64,000 nt of DNA from Closterium sp. Naga37s-1 (GCA_947471745.1 CANJKZ010000922.1:3285001-3349000); one strand, 5' to 3'; numbered from the stretch's first letter, positions 9,001 to 19,509 are shown. The notes: generated from the sequence alone by a model not told the origin. Made by a program: numbers and translations.

Positions 9001-11972
9001 GGGTCTACCGGGGGGGGACCTGGTACAAGGAAGAGCGGTGGCGGGGGGAGGGACGGAGTGCGGTAGGGGAAGAGGCGGTAGTAGGGGACCGACTCGTCGA
9101 ACGTGACGTCCTGGGAGGACAGAACACGGCGGGAGGTGGGGTGGTAGAACTGCCACCCTGGGGCGTCAGGGGGGAAACCCAGGAAGACGCAAGGAGCAGC
9201 ACGAGGGGACAGCTTGTCCGCAGACAAGTCGCGGACAAACGCCCGAGATCCCCAGACACGGAACGCAGACGCATCGCCAACCTTCCCCGTCCACAGCAAA
9301 ACTGGGGAGGTCTCCGGCATGGAGACCCTGGGCTGAAGGTTGATCTGATGCGCCGCGTACCGAACCGCAAACGGCCACAGAAAATGGGGGGCAGCCGCAT
9401 GCATCATGGACGTACGGGCGACGTCCATGACCATGCCAATGCGGCGCTCAGCAATCCCATTTTGCTGTGGAGAGTCCGGAAGCGTGAAGGTCTGGCGGAT
9501 GCCTCGTGCACGACAGTAGGCTCGCAGAAGGCCAGAGGAGAACTCTCCGCCTCTGTCAGAGTGCAGACGCAGAACAGGAAAGTCCGAGCCGAAGCTCCGC
9601 CTGAGCTGGAGACGAGCTGCACGGATCCAGTCGATCAACACCTCAGTGACATCACCCTTGCTGCGCAAGGGGAAGACTGTGGTGTAACGCGAGTAGTCGT
9701 CAACCACCAGCAGGAAGTAGCGCTCGTGACCCTGTCCACGGACGCGGGCCGGGCCCCACACGTCCATGTGAAGCGTCTGCAGCGGGGCCTCTGTCGGAGG
9801 AAACTGGGAGGAGTGAGGGGTAGCCCGCTGCCGTCCCTCGACACAGGGGACGCAGGTAGGGCCAGGCCCCGGAGGAAGGGGAGGGAGGGACCGGGGAAGA
9901 CCAGAGACAAGGACACGGGAGGCCATGCTCCGGAGACGAAGCAGGGAGGGGTGACCAAGGCGGTGGTGCCAGAGGAGAGTCTCGTGAGACAGGAGGCGAC
10001 ACGAGCAGGGGGCAGACTGAGGACCAGACCTGGACGCTGCAGCAAACACCTGACCCGACGCAGCTACCTGACCAGACGCAGGGACTGGAGGAGACGCAGT
10101 GGTCAGTGTGTACAGGCTCGACCCTGGCCGACGTGTAAACGTGGCCAGGTGTCGGCCTGTCCGAGCGTCCGTGCAGTGGGTCACCCGCTGACTCGCAGGA
10201 GTGAACTGGTGAACCCCCGCATCCTGTAGGTCAGCACCACTCACCAAGTTCGTAGAGAACGAGGGGAGGTAAAGACCAGACAGGGTGCCAGAGGGGGCCG
10301 CCGGACACGGGAGGACAGTGGAGAAGTGAGCAAGGACAGGACCCCCAGAGGGGTCTGCCAGAGAGACCGCAACTGGCCGGCCAAGCGGCGTGAGTGTGGT
10401 GCGGTCTCGAAAGAAGGAGCGAGAAGCCCCCGAGTCAAGGGTGAAGGTGTGGGAGGCCGAAGCCGACGCAGAACCTGAGAGAGCAGACTCACCAGCACCT
10501 GAGGGAGCAGACGCACCTAGAGCAGCAGCCTCACTAGCACCTAGAGCAGCAGCCTCACCAGTACCTAGAGCAGCAGTCTCAATGCCCGGGTCGGGCGGAA
10601 AACACCGGTAACAGTCACCCTCATCACTAATAGTCACAGTATACATGGCAGCAAGAATAGCATCAAAGTCAAGGTCAAAGACAGCTACACCCGCCCTAGA
10701 CAGCTCACCCCAGCGGGGGATCTCAGTGGCCTCAGGGAACTGGTGACGCCAAGCGTCCGTCAGGCGGCCAAAGCAGCGCTGGGTGGAGTGCGCACCCCCG
10801 CACTGCTCACCAGCGCGGTCGCCGGTGCGCAGGACGTAGGTGCACGGACCAGTACCCCCACCCCTCTGGCGTGCAGTGTACCACTCACGGAGCTGCTGAG
10901 GGGAGGGGATGTCACGATTGCGCTGCTGCTGCTGCTGCTGCTGGCGCTGACCACCACCGGAGCCGACCCTCTGCGCAGCGCCACCCCGACCAGCTCCACC
11001 TCCTCCGCCGCCTCCTCCTCCACCGCCGCCACCTCCGCTCCCTCCGCCACCGCCGCTGCCGCCTCCGCCTCCACTGCCGCCACCGACACCTCCACCCCCG
11101 CCACCACCCCCACCGCCACCCCCACCCCCTCCACCGCCCCCACCGCCGCCTCCACCGCCCCCGCTAGCTCCTCCAGCGCCCCTGCCCCCCTTGCCCTTGC
11201 CAGGGCGGCGTCTCCCGCTAGGGGTAGACGCTGCCCCAACCGACTCCAAACCAGTGAGGTCGGCCGCAGCAGCAGAGGCAACAGAGGGCAAAAGAGGGGA
11301 GGGGGAACACCCCTCAAAGATGGGGGTGCGAGGGTCACCACGAGAGGCTCCTACAGCGACTATGCTCTTTTCTGCTGCTAGGAGGGCCTTCTCGAGGAGG
11401 TCAACAGTGAGAGTGGTGGGGCAAACCGAGAGGAAGTGGTCCCTGACTACGCGAAGGGAGTCAGGGAGACGGGTGGCTATGTAGTAGAGGGTGATGTACA
11501 TGGGGGGGGGGTTCTTGGCGCAGAACTCAGCAGGAAGCGCAGCGCGGTAGCGAGTGTCACTAGTGCGGAGGTGCGTAATGAGGTCAGCGACTGTGGGAAA
11601 GGCAGCAAGGTCAGGGAAGAGGTACGGTAGCATGAGGCGGCTCAGTGCAGCAGTGGCAGGGGAGGAGTAGCGTGCAACTACAGCGTCGTACAAGGTCTGA
11701 GCACTCTTGTACTGGCTAAAGTGCGCACGCTCAGAGGTAGGCAGGTGGCGACGCACAGCAAGACGTGCAGCAGCATCGCGCGTGGCCCACTGTGAGCGAA
11801 CAGTGGCGTCAGCATCAGCAGCGGGGGCAGGAGAGGCACCAGAAGTGAGGTCAAAGAGAGAGAGGCCGTCTGCCCTATCGCACTGTAAGAAAAGCTGCAG
11901 GTCATCTATCCAGACTTCAAAGTCAATGGCCCGACCCTCAGCGTCAAAAGCGAGGACACTAGGGGTAGCCAT
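6033..11972 (-). CDS. Gag-Pol polyprotein of element B (1979 aa)
   Basis: A single frame begins at the ATG at 11972, the conserved Gag start MATPSVLAFDAEGRAIDF. Approximate residues: Gag 1-230; poly-glycine tract 265-335 and a Gln run; zinc-knuckle-like C381, C395, H399, C404; aspartic protease DSGAS at 517; integrase zinc region H674, H678, C711, C714; integrase catalytic D741, D810, E846; Pro/Gly/Ala linker with EPGGA-type repeats about 1050-1400; reverse transcriptase with YVDD at about 1653; RNase H with HADAS at about 1822 to the end. The order protease-integrase-RT-RNase H is diagnostic of Copia. It is longer than most Copia polyproteins (about 1300-1500 aa) because of the glycine tract and linker. 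Gag and Pol share one frame. Confidence 0.95.
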   Translation of the reverse strand: MATPSVLAFDAEGRAIDFEVWIDDLQLFLQCDRADGLSLFDLTSGASPAPAADADATVRSQWATRDAAARLAVRRHLPTSERAHFSQYKSAQTLYDAVVARYSSPATAALSRLMLPYLFPDLAAFPTVADLITHLRTSDTRYRAALPAEFCAKNPPPMYITLYYIATRLPDSLRVVRDHFLSVCPTTLTVDLLEKALLAAEKSIVAVGASRGDPRTPIFEGCSPSPLLPSVASAAAADLTGLESVGAASTPSGRRRPGKGKGGRGAGGASGGGGGGGGGGGGGGGGGGGGGGGGGVGGGSGGGGGSGGGGGSGGGGGGGGGGGGGGAGRGGAAQRVGSGGGQRQQQQQQQRNRDIPSPQQLREWYTARQRGGGTGPCTYVLRTGDRAGEQCGGAHSTQRCFGRLTDAWRHQFPEATEIPRWGELSRAGVAVFDLDFDAILAAMYTVTISDEGDCYRCFPPDPGIETAALGTGEAAALGASEAAALGASAPSGAGESALSGSASASASHTFTLDSGASRSFFRDRTTLTPLGRPVAVSLADPSGGPVLAHFSTVLPCPAAPSGTLSGLYLPSFSTNLVSGADLQDAGVHQFTPASQRVTHCTDARTGRHLATFTRRPGSSLYTLTTASPPVPASGQVAASGQVFAAASRSGPQSAPCSCRLLSHETLLWHHRLGHPSLLRLRSMASRVLVSGLPRSLPPLPPGPGPTCVPCVEGRQRATPHSSQFPPTEAPLQTLHMDVWGPARVRGQGHERYFLLVVDDYSRYTTVFPLRSKGDVTEVLIDWIRAARLQLRRSFGSDFPVLRLHSDRGGEFSSGLLRAYCRARGIRQTFTLPDSPQQNGIAERRIGMVMDVARTSMMHAAAPHFLWPFAVRYAAHQINLQPRVSMPETSPVLLWTGKVGDASAFRVWGSRAFVRDLSADKLSPRAAPCVFLGFPPDAPGWQFYHPTSRRVLSSQDVTFDESVPYYRLFPYRTPSLPPPPLFLVPGPPPVDPLPPQGPAPSGVSQVDAVEPVEVASDSGAAEGAEPGGADSGGAERVGATPGGAEPGGAESGGAESGGTTTGGAEPGGTTPGGAEPGGAASGGAEPGGTTPGGAEPGGATPGGAVPGGSPGAPSRREPLSPQELREWFARRWRRAAGAGGAAGTGGSVAAEGAGATGPGGARTGSTGAAGPAGTSGAGVAAGVGAEATAVGPGGGPAGGTTGAAGGSGAGAATGAGAVPPVSGVAARPRPYFVPLLQQVLGLPPSTGPPPPLECPQPVPSQLQLQPASPLPAPSPYTGPTGGLAERREPASRPASPVRAARTSGRGSRQRPPPVPGTHRMSLRPSTAPLRAPLPSPPESSLPALADPESDSLRAASPTVTRLLATVVTDPSFESTAASALVAELVDFAARCRLDYVASLVAESESVCPPSVGGECALGTDVLKDRQEEFQCLAAASPHLVSVLLTPEGDPDALDIPTPRSYTEAIEGPYSSQWQAAMDAEMASWKSTGTYVDAVPPPGANIVSGMWIFRVKRPPGSPPVFKARYVARGFSQRQGVDYFQTFSPTPKMTTLRVLLHVAAHRDYELHSLDFSTAFLQGSLHEEIWLRRPPGFTGSFPPGTQWSLRRPVYGLRQAPREWHDTLRTTLAALGFAPSTADPSLFLRTDTSLPPFYILVYVDDLVFATADTAGLAHVKSELQKRHTCTDLGELRSYLGLQITRDRARRTITLTQSHMVQQVLQRFGFTYSSPQATPLPTRHSLSALPSDESVESSGPYPELVGCLMYLMTCTRPDLAYPLSILARYVAPGRHRPEHMAAAKRVLRYLCSTSGMGLVLGGQSPVVLTGHADASWADDQATQRSSQGYTFSLGSGSVSWRATRSSSVLGSSCEAEIYAGAMAAQELRWLTYLLTDLGELPRSPPVLYIDNKAMLALCREQRLEHRTKHIALRYFLARELQQRGQLRLAYVASEANTADIFTKALAPCDHQRFCTQLGLVPTLPHLLTS

Positions 11973-12039
11973 GACAGCAGTAGACTAGTAGCGCAAACAG
12001 TAGGGTGAGAGCAGTGCTGTGAGAGAGGCGCTGCTCTTA

Positions 12040-12880
12040 CCGGACAGGGCGGCTCGGGCGGCTCGGCTGCAGGGCGGCTCGGCGACTCGGCGGCTGGGCG
12101 GCTCGGCTGCAGGGCGGCTCGGCGACTCGGCTGCTTGGCGGCTCGGCGGCTCGGCTGCTGGGCTGCTCGGCGGCTGGGCGGCTCGGCTGCTGGGCGGCTC
12201 GGCTGCTGGGCGGCTCGGCTGCTGGGCGGCTCGGGTGGCTCGGCGGCAGGGCGGCTCGGCGGCTCGGGTGGCTCGGCAGCAGGGCGGCTCGGCGGCCCGG
12301 CGGCTCGGCTGCTGGGCGGTTCGGCGGCCCGGCGGCTCGGTCGCTGGGCGGCTTGGCGGCTGCGGCTCCTGATCAGGGACGGCGGAGGGGCCGGTGGGAG
12401 GCGGCGTCGGAGCCGGGAAGGGCGGCGCCGGGGCCGTAGGAGTAGGCGCCGGGGTCGTAGGAGCAGGGGCCGGGGCCGTAGGAGTAGGCACCGAGGCCGT
12501 TGCAGGGGAGGGCGACGACGGGGCCGCAGGTAGGGCGGCGACGGGGCCGCAGGTAGGGCGGCGACGGGGCCGCAGGTAGGGCGGCGACGGGGCCGTAGGT
12601 AGGGCGGCGACGAGGCCGCAGGTAGGGCGGCGACGGGGCCGCCGAAAGGGGCGGCGACGAGGCCGCAGGTAGGGCGGCGACGGGGCCGCGAAAGGGGCGG
12701 CGCGGCGGGGCCGCGAAAGGGCGGCGCGACGCGGCCGCGAAGGGCGGCGCGACGGGGCCGCGAAAGGGCGGCGCGACGCGGCCGCGAAGGGCAGTGCGAC
12801 GGGCCCGCTAAGGGCGGCGCTAGGGGGCCGTGAGGGGCCTAGTGAGGGTGCGACGGTGATGAGAGCACACCGGGCGCGAC
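12040..12880. repeat. GC-rich satellite in the leader of element B
   Basis: Two arrays in tandem: CGGCTCGGCGG/CTGGGCGGCTCGG-type units at about 12040-12360, then GGCGGCGACGGGGCCGCAGG-type units at about 12500-12830. Both lie between PBS and gag. The units differ from those in A, C, D, F and G. Confidence 0.9.
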
Positions 12881-12931
12881 TCGGGCCGGAGCGAAGTGCG
12901 CTCCGGGCAAGAAAAAAAAACTCGTAGTGGT

Positions 12932-12974
12932 GGGCCCTAGGAATCGTTCCCGTTAGGGAACCTGCTCGATACCA
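12932..12974 (-). promoter_or_regulatory. Element B PBS, adjacent stem-loop and GGGCCC box
   Basis: The minus strand reads TGGTATCGAGCA (PBS-like, compare plant TGGTATCAGAGC) and then a perfect stem GTTCCC/GGGAAC (12946-12951 and 12956-12961, 4-base loop). GTGGGCCC follows, with the self-complementary GGGCCC at 12932-12937. The arrangement recurs in other copies with changed stem bases. The primer is inferred to be initiator tRNA-Met; any role for the stem-loop is inference. Confidence 0.75.
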
Positions 12975-13105
12975 TGAGAAGAAACAAGGAAAATGGATGA
13001 ACTATGAATGAATTGGGTACAAGTACTAACCCTAATTGGGTTGTACCCCTTATGGACTACCCCACTATAGCCTACACAATATGCATGAGCTATAATGTTC
13101 TGACA
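12975..13105 (-). repeat. Element B 5' LTR (131 bp)
   Basis: Directly follows the PBS (TGGTATCGAGCA on the minus strand, 12963-12974) and ends GTTCTGACA before the duplication AGCAG at 13106-13110. At 131 bp it is far below the usual several hundred bp to kilobases for plant Copia elements. Confidence 0.95.
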
Positions 13106-13110
13106 AGCAG

Positions 13111-13313
13111 TTACCCGAGTCGGCACTGTATCGAACCGCAACAGCAAAAACAGTTAAAATAGAACTTCCCATATTCCTTTGTAATCATATAAAAGGCTTG
13201 TATCTCTTTGCTATTATTCAACTTATCTTGTTCTCACATACCAGTAAAAGGTGGTTCAAGTAACTCTGATATTACAACGTTTCCGCAATTACAACACCTC
13301 TACTTCAACACTT
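13111..13313. other. Spacer between elements B and C
   Basis: About 200 bp of AT-rich sequence that was contiguous with 20601 onward before element C inserted. No gene or repeat is recognised. It would continue the U2-like sequence seen at 20596-20625, but I see no further U2 similarity in it. Confidence 0.6.
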
Positions 13314-13448
13314 TGTGAGAATGAGAACGAGAATGAATGAACTATGAATGAAGTGAGTACATATAGCAAACCCTAATTGGGTTGTACCCCCTATGGGATA
13401 CCCCACTATAGCCTACACAACAGCATAAGCTATATATATGTTCTGACA
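13314..13448 (-). repeat. Element C 3' LTR (135 bp)
   Basis: Plus-strand TGTGAGAATGAGAACG to GTTCTGACA, followed by the CACCCCCATAGG polypurine-tract hairpin. Pairs with 20461-20595. Confidence 0.95.
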
Positions 13449-13653
13449 CACCCCCATAGGCAAAGTGGGGGAGAACAAGGGGTCACAAGACCAGTCACGC
13501 AAAGAACAGCAAGCTCAGGGTGGATCACAAAGTCACCACACAGTCCGAGCACAACGACAAGGCCACAAGGCCAGTTCACATGCAGGAGTGCACATATATA
13601 TATAGAGCTAGACAAGCAAGAGCAGGTATATATATGTGACAGTACAAGCAAGG

Positions 13654-16600
13654 TCAAGAGGAGAGCAAGTGAGGCAAGACAGGTACAAGACCCAGCTGAG
13701 TGCAGAAGCGCTGATGGTCACAAGGCGGAAGTGCCATGGTGAACACATCAGCAGTGTTGGCCTCAGAGGCCACGTACGCAAGTCGCAACTGACCACGCTG
13801 CTGCAGCTCACGAGCAAGAAAGTAACGGAGAGCAATGTGCTTCGTTCTGTGCTCCAAGCGCTGCTCTCGACACAAGGCCAGCATGGCCTTGTTGTCTACG
13901 TACAGCACTGGAGGAGAACGAGGCGGCTCTCCAAGGTCAGTCAGCAGGTAGGTGAGCCAGCGAAGCTCCTGTGCAGCCATGGCCCCGGCGTAGATCTCAG
14001 CCTCACAACTGGAGCCGAGAACAGAGGACGAGCGAGTAGCCCGCCACGAGACAGAGCCGGAACCAAGACTGAAGGTGTAACCCTGCGACGACCGCTGCGT
14101 AGCCTGGTCGTCAGCCCAAGAAGCGTCCGCGTGCCCAGTGAGCACCACTGGACTCCGACCTCCAAGCACTAGCCCCATGCCCGACGTACTGCACAAGTAG
14201 CGCAACACCCTCTTCGCTGCAGCCATGTGCTCTGGTCGGTGTCTCCCAGGAGCAACATAGCGTGCAAGAATGCTAAGAGGGTATGCAAGGTCAGGTCGTG
14301 TGCAGGTCATCAGGTACATGAGGCAACCAACAAGCTCTGGGTACGGGCCACTCGACTCTACGGACTCATCCGAAGGCAGAGCTGAGAGCGAGTGGCGAGT
14401 AGGCAGAGGAGTGGCCTGAGGCGAGGAGTACGTGAAGCCGAAGCGCTGAAGGACCTGCTGCACCATGTGTGACTAAGTCAAGGTAATGGTGCGGCGTGCT
14501 CTGTCCCGAGTGATCTGCAAGCCAAGGTAGCTGCGCAGTTCACCCAGGTCTGTGCACGTGTGTCTCTTCTGCAGCTCGGACTTCACGTAGGCTAGTCCAG
14601 CAGTGTCAGCTGTGGCAAAGACCAAGTCGTCGACGTACACGAGGATGTAGAACGGCGGCAAAGAAGTGTCGGTGCGCAGAAACAACGACGGGTCAGCAGT
14701 AGAGGGAGCAAACCCAAGAGCCGCAAGCGTAGTCCTCAGTGTGTCGTACCACTCACGCGGTGCCTGGCGGAGACCGTAGACTGGCCGTCGGAGGCTCCAC
14801 TGGGTGCCAGGAGGGAAAGTCCCAGTGAAGCCAGGTGGACGGCGCAGCCAGATCTCCTCGTGCAGGCTACCCTGCAAGAAAGCAGTGCTGAAGTCAAGAG
14901 AGTGGAGCTCGTAGTCGCGCTGAGCGGCTATGTGCAGCAGCACCTGAAGAGTGGTCATCTTCGGGGTGGGAGAGAAGGTCTGAAAGTAGTCAACTCCCTG
15001 CCGCTGACTGAAGCCACGAGCGACGTACCGCGCCTTGAAGACAGGTGGAGAGCCCGGCGGCCGCTTCACCCTGAAGATCCACATGCCACTGACGATGTTC
15101 GCCCCAGGAGGGGGAACCGCGTCAACGTAGGTGCCTGTGGACTTCCAGGACGCCATCTCTGCATCCATAGCTGCCTGCCACTGAGAGGAGTAGGGACCCT
15201 CTACGGCCTCCGCGTAAGAGCGCGGAGTCGGGATGTCTAGTGCATCCGGGTCTCCCTCAGGGGCAAGTAGTACGGACGCGAGATGAGGTGAAGCAGCAGC
15301 CAGACACTGGAACTCCTCCTGCCTGTCCTCAAGGACGTCCGTGCCAAGAGCACACTCACCCCCGACGGACGGAGGACAGACAGACGCAGACTCAGCAACA
15401 AGACCGGCAGCGTAGTCTAGACGACAGTGAGCAGCAAAGTCGACGAGCTCAGCAACAAGAGCAGACGCAGCAGTGGACACAAAAGAGGGGTCAGTGACGA
15501 CAGTAGCAAGGAGACGTGTGACAGTAGGACTGGTAGCACGAAGAGAGTCGGACTCTGGGTCGGTAAGTGCAGGAAGAGAGGACTCAGGAGGAGAAGGCAA
15601 AGGGGCACGCAGAGGAGCAGTGGACGGACGCAAAGACATCCGGTGCGTGCCAGGGACAGGAGGAGGACGCTGACGCGAACCGCGACCACTAGCGCGAGCA
15701 GCACGAACAGGCGACGCAGGACGAGACGCAGGCTCACGACGCTCAGCAAGACCTCCAGTGGGACCAGTGTAAGGAGAGGGAGCAGGAAGTGGGGAGGCGG
15801 GCTCTAACTGGGACTGTGACTGAACAGGCGGTGGACACGCTGCAGGAGGAGAAAGACCAAGAACCTGCTGTAGGAGTGGAACGAAGTACGGCCGAGGCCG
15901 CGCGGCGACTCCAGACACAGCAGGGACAGCACCCTCAGCAGCAGCACCAGCGCCAACAGCACCTCCAGGGGCAGGACCTCCAGCAGCACCAGCAGCACCA
16001 ACACCCGCAGCAGCTCCAGCTCCAGGCGGACCCGAAGGCCCAGCAGCTCCGGGACCAGCGGCACAAGTACCCTCAGCAGTCGAAGGAGCTCCGGCTCCAG
16101 CAGTACGTCTCCAGCGGCGAGCAAACCACTCGCGCAGCTCTTGTGGAGAGAGGGGCTCCTGCCGAGGCGAAGCACCCGGAGAACCGCCAGGTCCCGCACC
16201 GCCAGACGCCACAAGGGGAGGTCCAGTGGCCGCAGGCTCCGCAGCTCCAGGCTCAGCAGCTCCAGACGCAGCACCCCCTGGCTCAGCACCCCCAGTCGCA
16301 GCACCCCCAGGCTCAGCACCCCCAGACTCCGCACCCCCAGGCTCAGCACCCCCAGTCGCAGCACCCCCAGGCTCAGCACCCCCAGACTCCGCACCCCCAG
16401 GCTCAGCACCCCCACGCGTAGCACCCCCAGAGTCAGCACCCCCAGGCTCAGCACCCGCAGCAGGACCAGAGTCACCAGCAACCTCGACCGGCTCGACTGC
16501 GTCTACCTGGGACACACCTGAAGGGGCAGGACCCTGAGGGGGAAGGGGGTCTACCGGGGGGGGACCTGGCACAAGGAAGTGCGGTGGCGGGGGGAGGGAA

Positions 16601-19509
16601 GGAGTGCGGTAGGGGAAGAGGCGGTAGAAGGGGACTGACTCGTCGAACGTGACGTCCTGGGAGGACAGAACACGACGAGAGGAGGGGTGGTAGAACTGCC
16701 ACCCTGGGGCGTCAGGGGGGAAGCCGAGGAAGACACAGGGAGCAGCACGAGGGGACAGCTTGTCCGCAGACAAGTCGCGGACAAACGCCCGAGATCCCCA
16801 GACACGGAACGCAGACGCATCGCCGACCTTCCCCGTCCACAGCAGAGCTGGGGAGGTCTCCGGTCGGGAGACCCTGGGGTGAAGGTTGATCTGATGCGCC
16901 GCGTACCGAACCGCAAACGGCCACAGAAAATGGGGGGCAGCCGCATGCATCATGGACGTACGAGCGACGTCCATGACCATGCCAATGCGGCGCTCAGCAA
17001 TCCCATTTTGCTGTGGAGAGTCCGGAAGCGTAAAGGTCTGGCGGATGCCTCGTGCACGACAGTAGGCTCGCAGAAGGCCAGAGGAGAACTCTCCACCTCG
17101 GTCAGAGTGCAGACGCAGAACAGGAAAGTCCGAGCCGAAGCTCCTCCTGAGCTGGAGACGAGCTGCGCGGATCCAGTCGATCAACACCTCAGTGACATCA
17201 CCCTTGCTGCGCAAGGGGAAGACTGTGGTGTAACGCGAGTAGTCGTCAACCACCAGCAAGAAGTAGCGCTCGTGACCCTGCCCACGGACGCGGGCCGGGC
17301 CCCACACGTCCATGTGAAGCGTCTGCAGAGGAGCCTCTGTCGGGGGAAACTGGGAGGAGTGAGGGGCAGCCCGGAGCCGCCCCTCGACACAGGGGACACA
17401 GGAAGGTCCGGGTCCCGAAGGAAGGGGAGGGAGAGACCGGGGAAGACCAGAGACAAGGACACGGGAAGCCATGCCCCGAAGACGAGGCAAGGAGGGGTGG
17501 CCAAGACGGTGGTGCCACAGGAGAGTCTCCTGAGACAGGCGGCGACACGAGCAGGGGGCAGACTCAGGACCAGACCTGGACGCAGCAGCAAACACCTGAC
17601 CCGACGCAGCTACCTGGCCAGACGCAGGGACAGGAGGAGACTCAGTGGTCAGGGTGTAGAGACTCGACCCCGGCCGACGCGAAAACGTGGCCAGGTGTCG
17701 GCCTGTGCGGGCGTCCGAGCAGTGGGTCACCCGCTGACTCGCAGGAGTAAACTGGTGAACCCCCGCATCCTGCAGGTCAGCACCACTCACCAAGTTCGTC
17801 GAGAACGAGGGGAGGTACAGACCAGACAAGGTGCCCGAGGGGGCAGCCGGACACGGGAGGACAGTGGAGAAGTGAGAGAGGACAGGACCCCCAGAGGGGT
17901 CAGCCAGGGAGACTGCAACCGGCCGGCCAAGCGGCGTGAGTGTGGTGCGGTCTCGAAAGAAGGAGCAAGAAGCCCCTGAGTCAAGCGTGAAGGTGAGGGA
18001 GGCCGAAGCCGACGCAGTACCTGAGAGCGCAGCCTCACCAGTACCTGAGAGTGCAGACGCACTGGCACCTAGAGCAGCAGCCGCAGAAGTACCTGGCGCA
18101 GCAGTACCAATGCCCGGGTCGGGCGGGAAACACCGGTAACAGTCACCCTCCTCACTAATAGTCACAGCATACATGGCAGCAAGGATAGCATCAAAGTCAA
18201 GATCAAAGATAGCTACGCCAGCCCTAGACAGCTCTCCCCAACGGGGAATCTCACTAGCCTCAGGGAACTGCTGACGCCAAGCGTCCGTCAGGCGGCCAAA
18301 GCAGCGCTGGGTGGGGTGGGCACCCCCACACTGCTCACCCGCGCGGTCGCCGGAACGAAGGACGTAGGTGCACGGACCAAAAACCCCACCCCGCTGACGC
18401 TGCGTGTACCACTCACGGAGCTGCTGGGGCGGGGGGATGTCCCGCGAACGCTGCTGCTGCTGCTGCTGCTGACGCTGGCCACCACCAGAGCCGCTACGCT
18501 GCGGGGCACCACCCCGACCAGCTCCACCTCCTCCGCCACCGCCGCCTCCACCTCCACCACCACCGCTGCCTCCGCTCCCACCGCTGCCGCCGCCACCGCC
18601 TCCTCCTCCGCTGCTGACACCGCCACCACCGCCCTCGGCACCACTCCCACCGCCACTCGCACTCCCTCCGCCGCCTCCACCGCCACCTCCACCGCCCCCG
18701 CCAGGTCCACCCGCGCCCTTGCCCCCCTTGCCCCTGCCAGGGCGGCGTCTCCCGCTAGGGGCAGACGCCGCGCAGACCGACTCAAGACCAAGCAGGTCGG
18801 CAGCAGCAGCAGAGGCAACAGAGGGCAGCAGGGGGGAAGGAGAACACCCCTCAAAGATGGGGGTGCGAGGGTCACCACGAGAGGCTCCTACAGCGACGAT
18901 GCTCTTCTCCGCCGCCAGGAGGGACTTCTCGAGGAGGTCGACAGTGAGAGTGGTGGGACAGACTGAGAGGAAGTGGTCCCTGACTACGTGAAGGGAGTCA
19001 GGGAGGCGTGTGACTATGTAATAGAGAGTGATGTACATGGGGGGGGGGTTCTTGGCGCAGAACTCAGCAGGAAGGGCGGCACGGTAGCGAGTGTCACTAG
19101 TGCGGAGGTGCGTAATGAGGTCAGCGACAGTGGGAAAGGCAGCAAGGTCAGGAAAGAGGTACGGTAGCATGAGGCGGCTAAGGGCAGCAGTGGCAGGGGA
19201 AGAGTAGCGCGCAACTACAGCGTCGTACAAGGTCTGAGCACTCTTGTACTGACTAAAGTGCGCGCGCTCAGTGGTAGGCAGGTGGCGACGCACAGCAAGA
19301 CGTGCAGCAGCATCGCGGGTGGCCCACTGAGAGCGAACAGTGGGGTCAGCATCAGCAGCAGGGGCAGGAGAGGCGCCAGAGGTGAGGTCAAAGAGGGAAA
19401 GACCGTCCGCCCTATCGCACTGTAAGAACAGCTGCAGGTCGTCGACCCAGACCTCAAAGTCAATGGCTCGACCCTCAGCGTCAAAAGCGAGGACACTAGG
19501 GGTAGCCAT
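13654..19509 (-). pseudogene. Element C gag-pol region
   Basis: Collinear with and very similar to element B: Gag from MATPSVLAFDAEGRAIDF, glycine tract, zinc-knuckle-like cluster, protease DSGAS, integrase with HHCC and DDE residues, GGAEPGG-type linker, RT with YVDD, RNase H with HADASWADD. About one break separates it from a whole frame, so it is called a fossil. Its own long upstream in-frame ATG at 19551 is less likely than 19509, which matches the family start. Confidence 0.9.

Larger units (their letters stand above)
5733..13105 (-). mobile_element. Element B: whole-looking short-LTR Ty1/Copia retrotransposon
   Basis: Bounded by LTRs at 5733-5820 and 12975-13105 (both TG..CA) and flanked by the 5-bp duplication AGCAG (5728-5732 and 13106-13110). 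Minus-strand order: LTR, PBS (12963-12974), stem-loop, GGGCCC box (12932-12937), GC-rich satellite leader, one uninterrupted Gag-Pol frame (11972 to 6033), 3' UTR, polypurine-tract hairpin, LTR. The LTRs differ in length (131 and 88 bp) but are otherwise identical by eye, so insertion is recent. It looks whole and is the reference copy for reading the other family members here. Confidence 0.95.
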
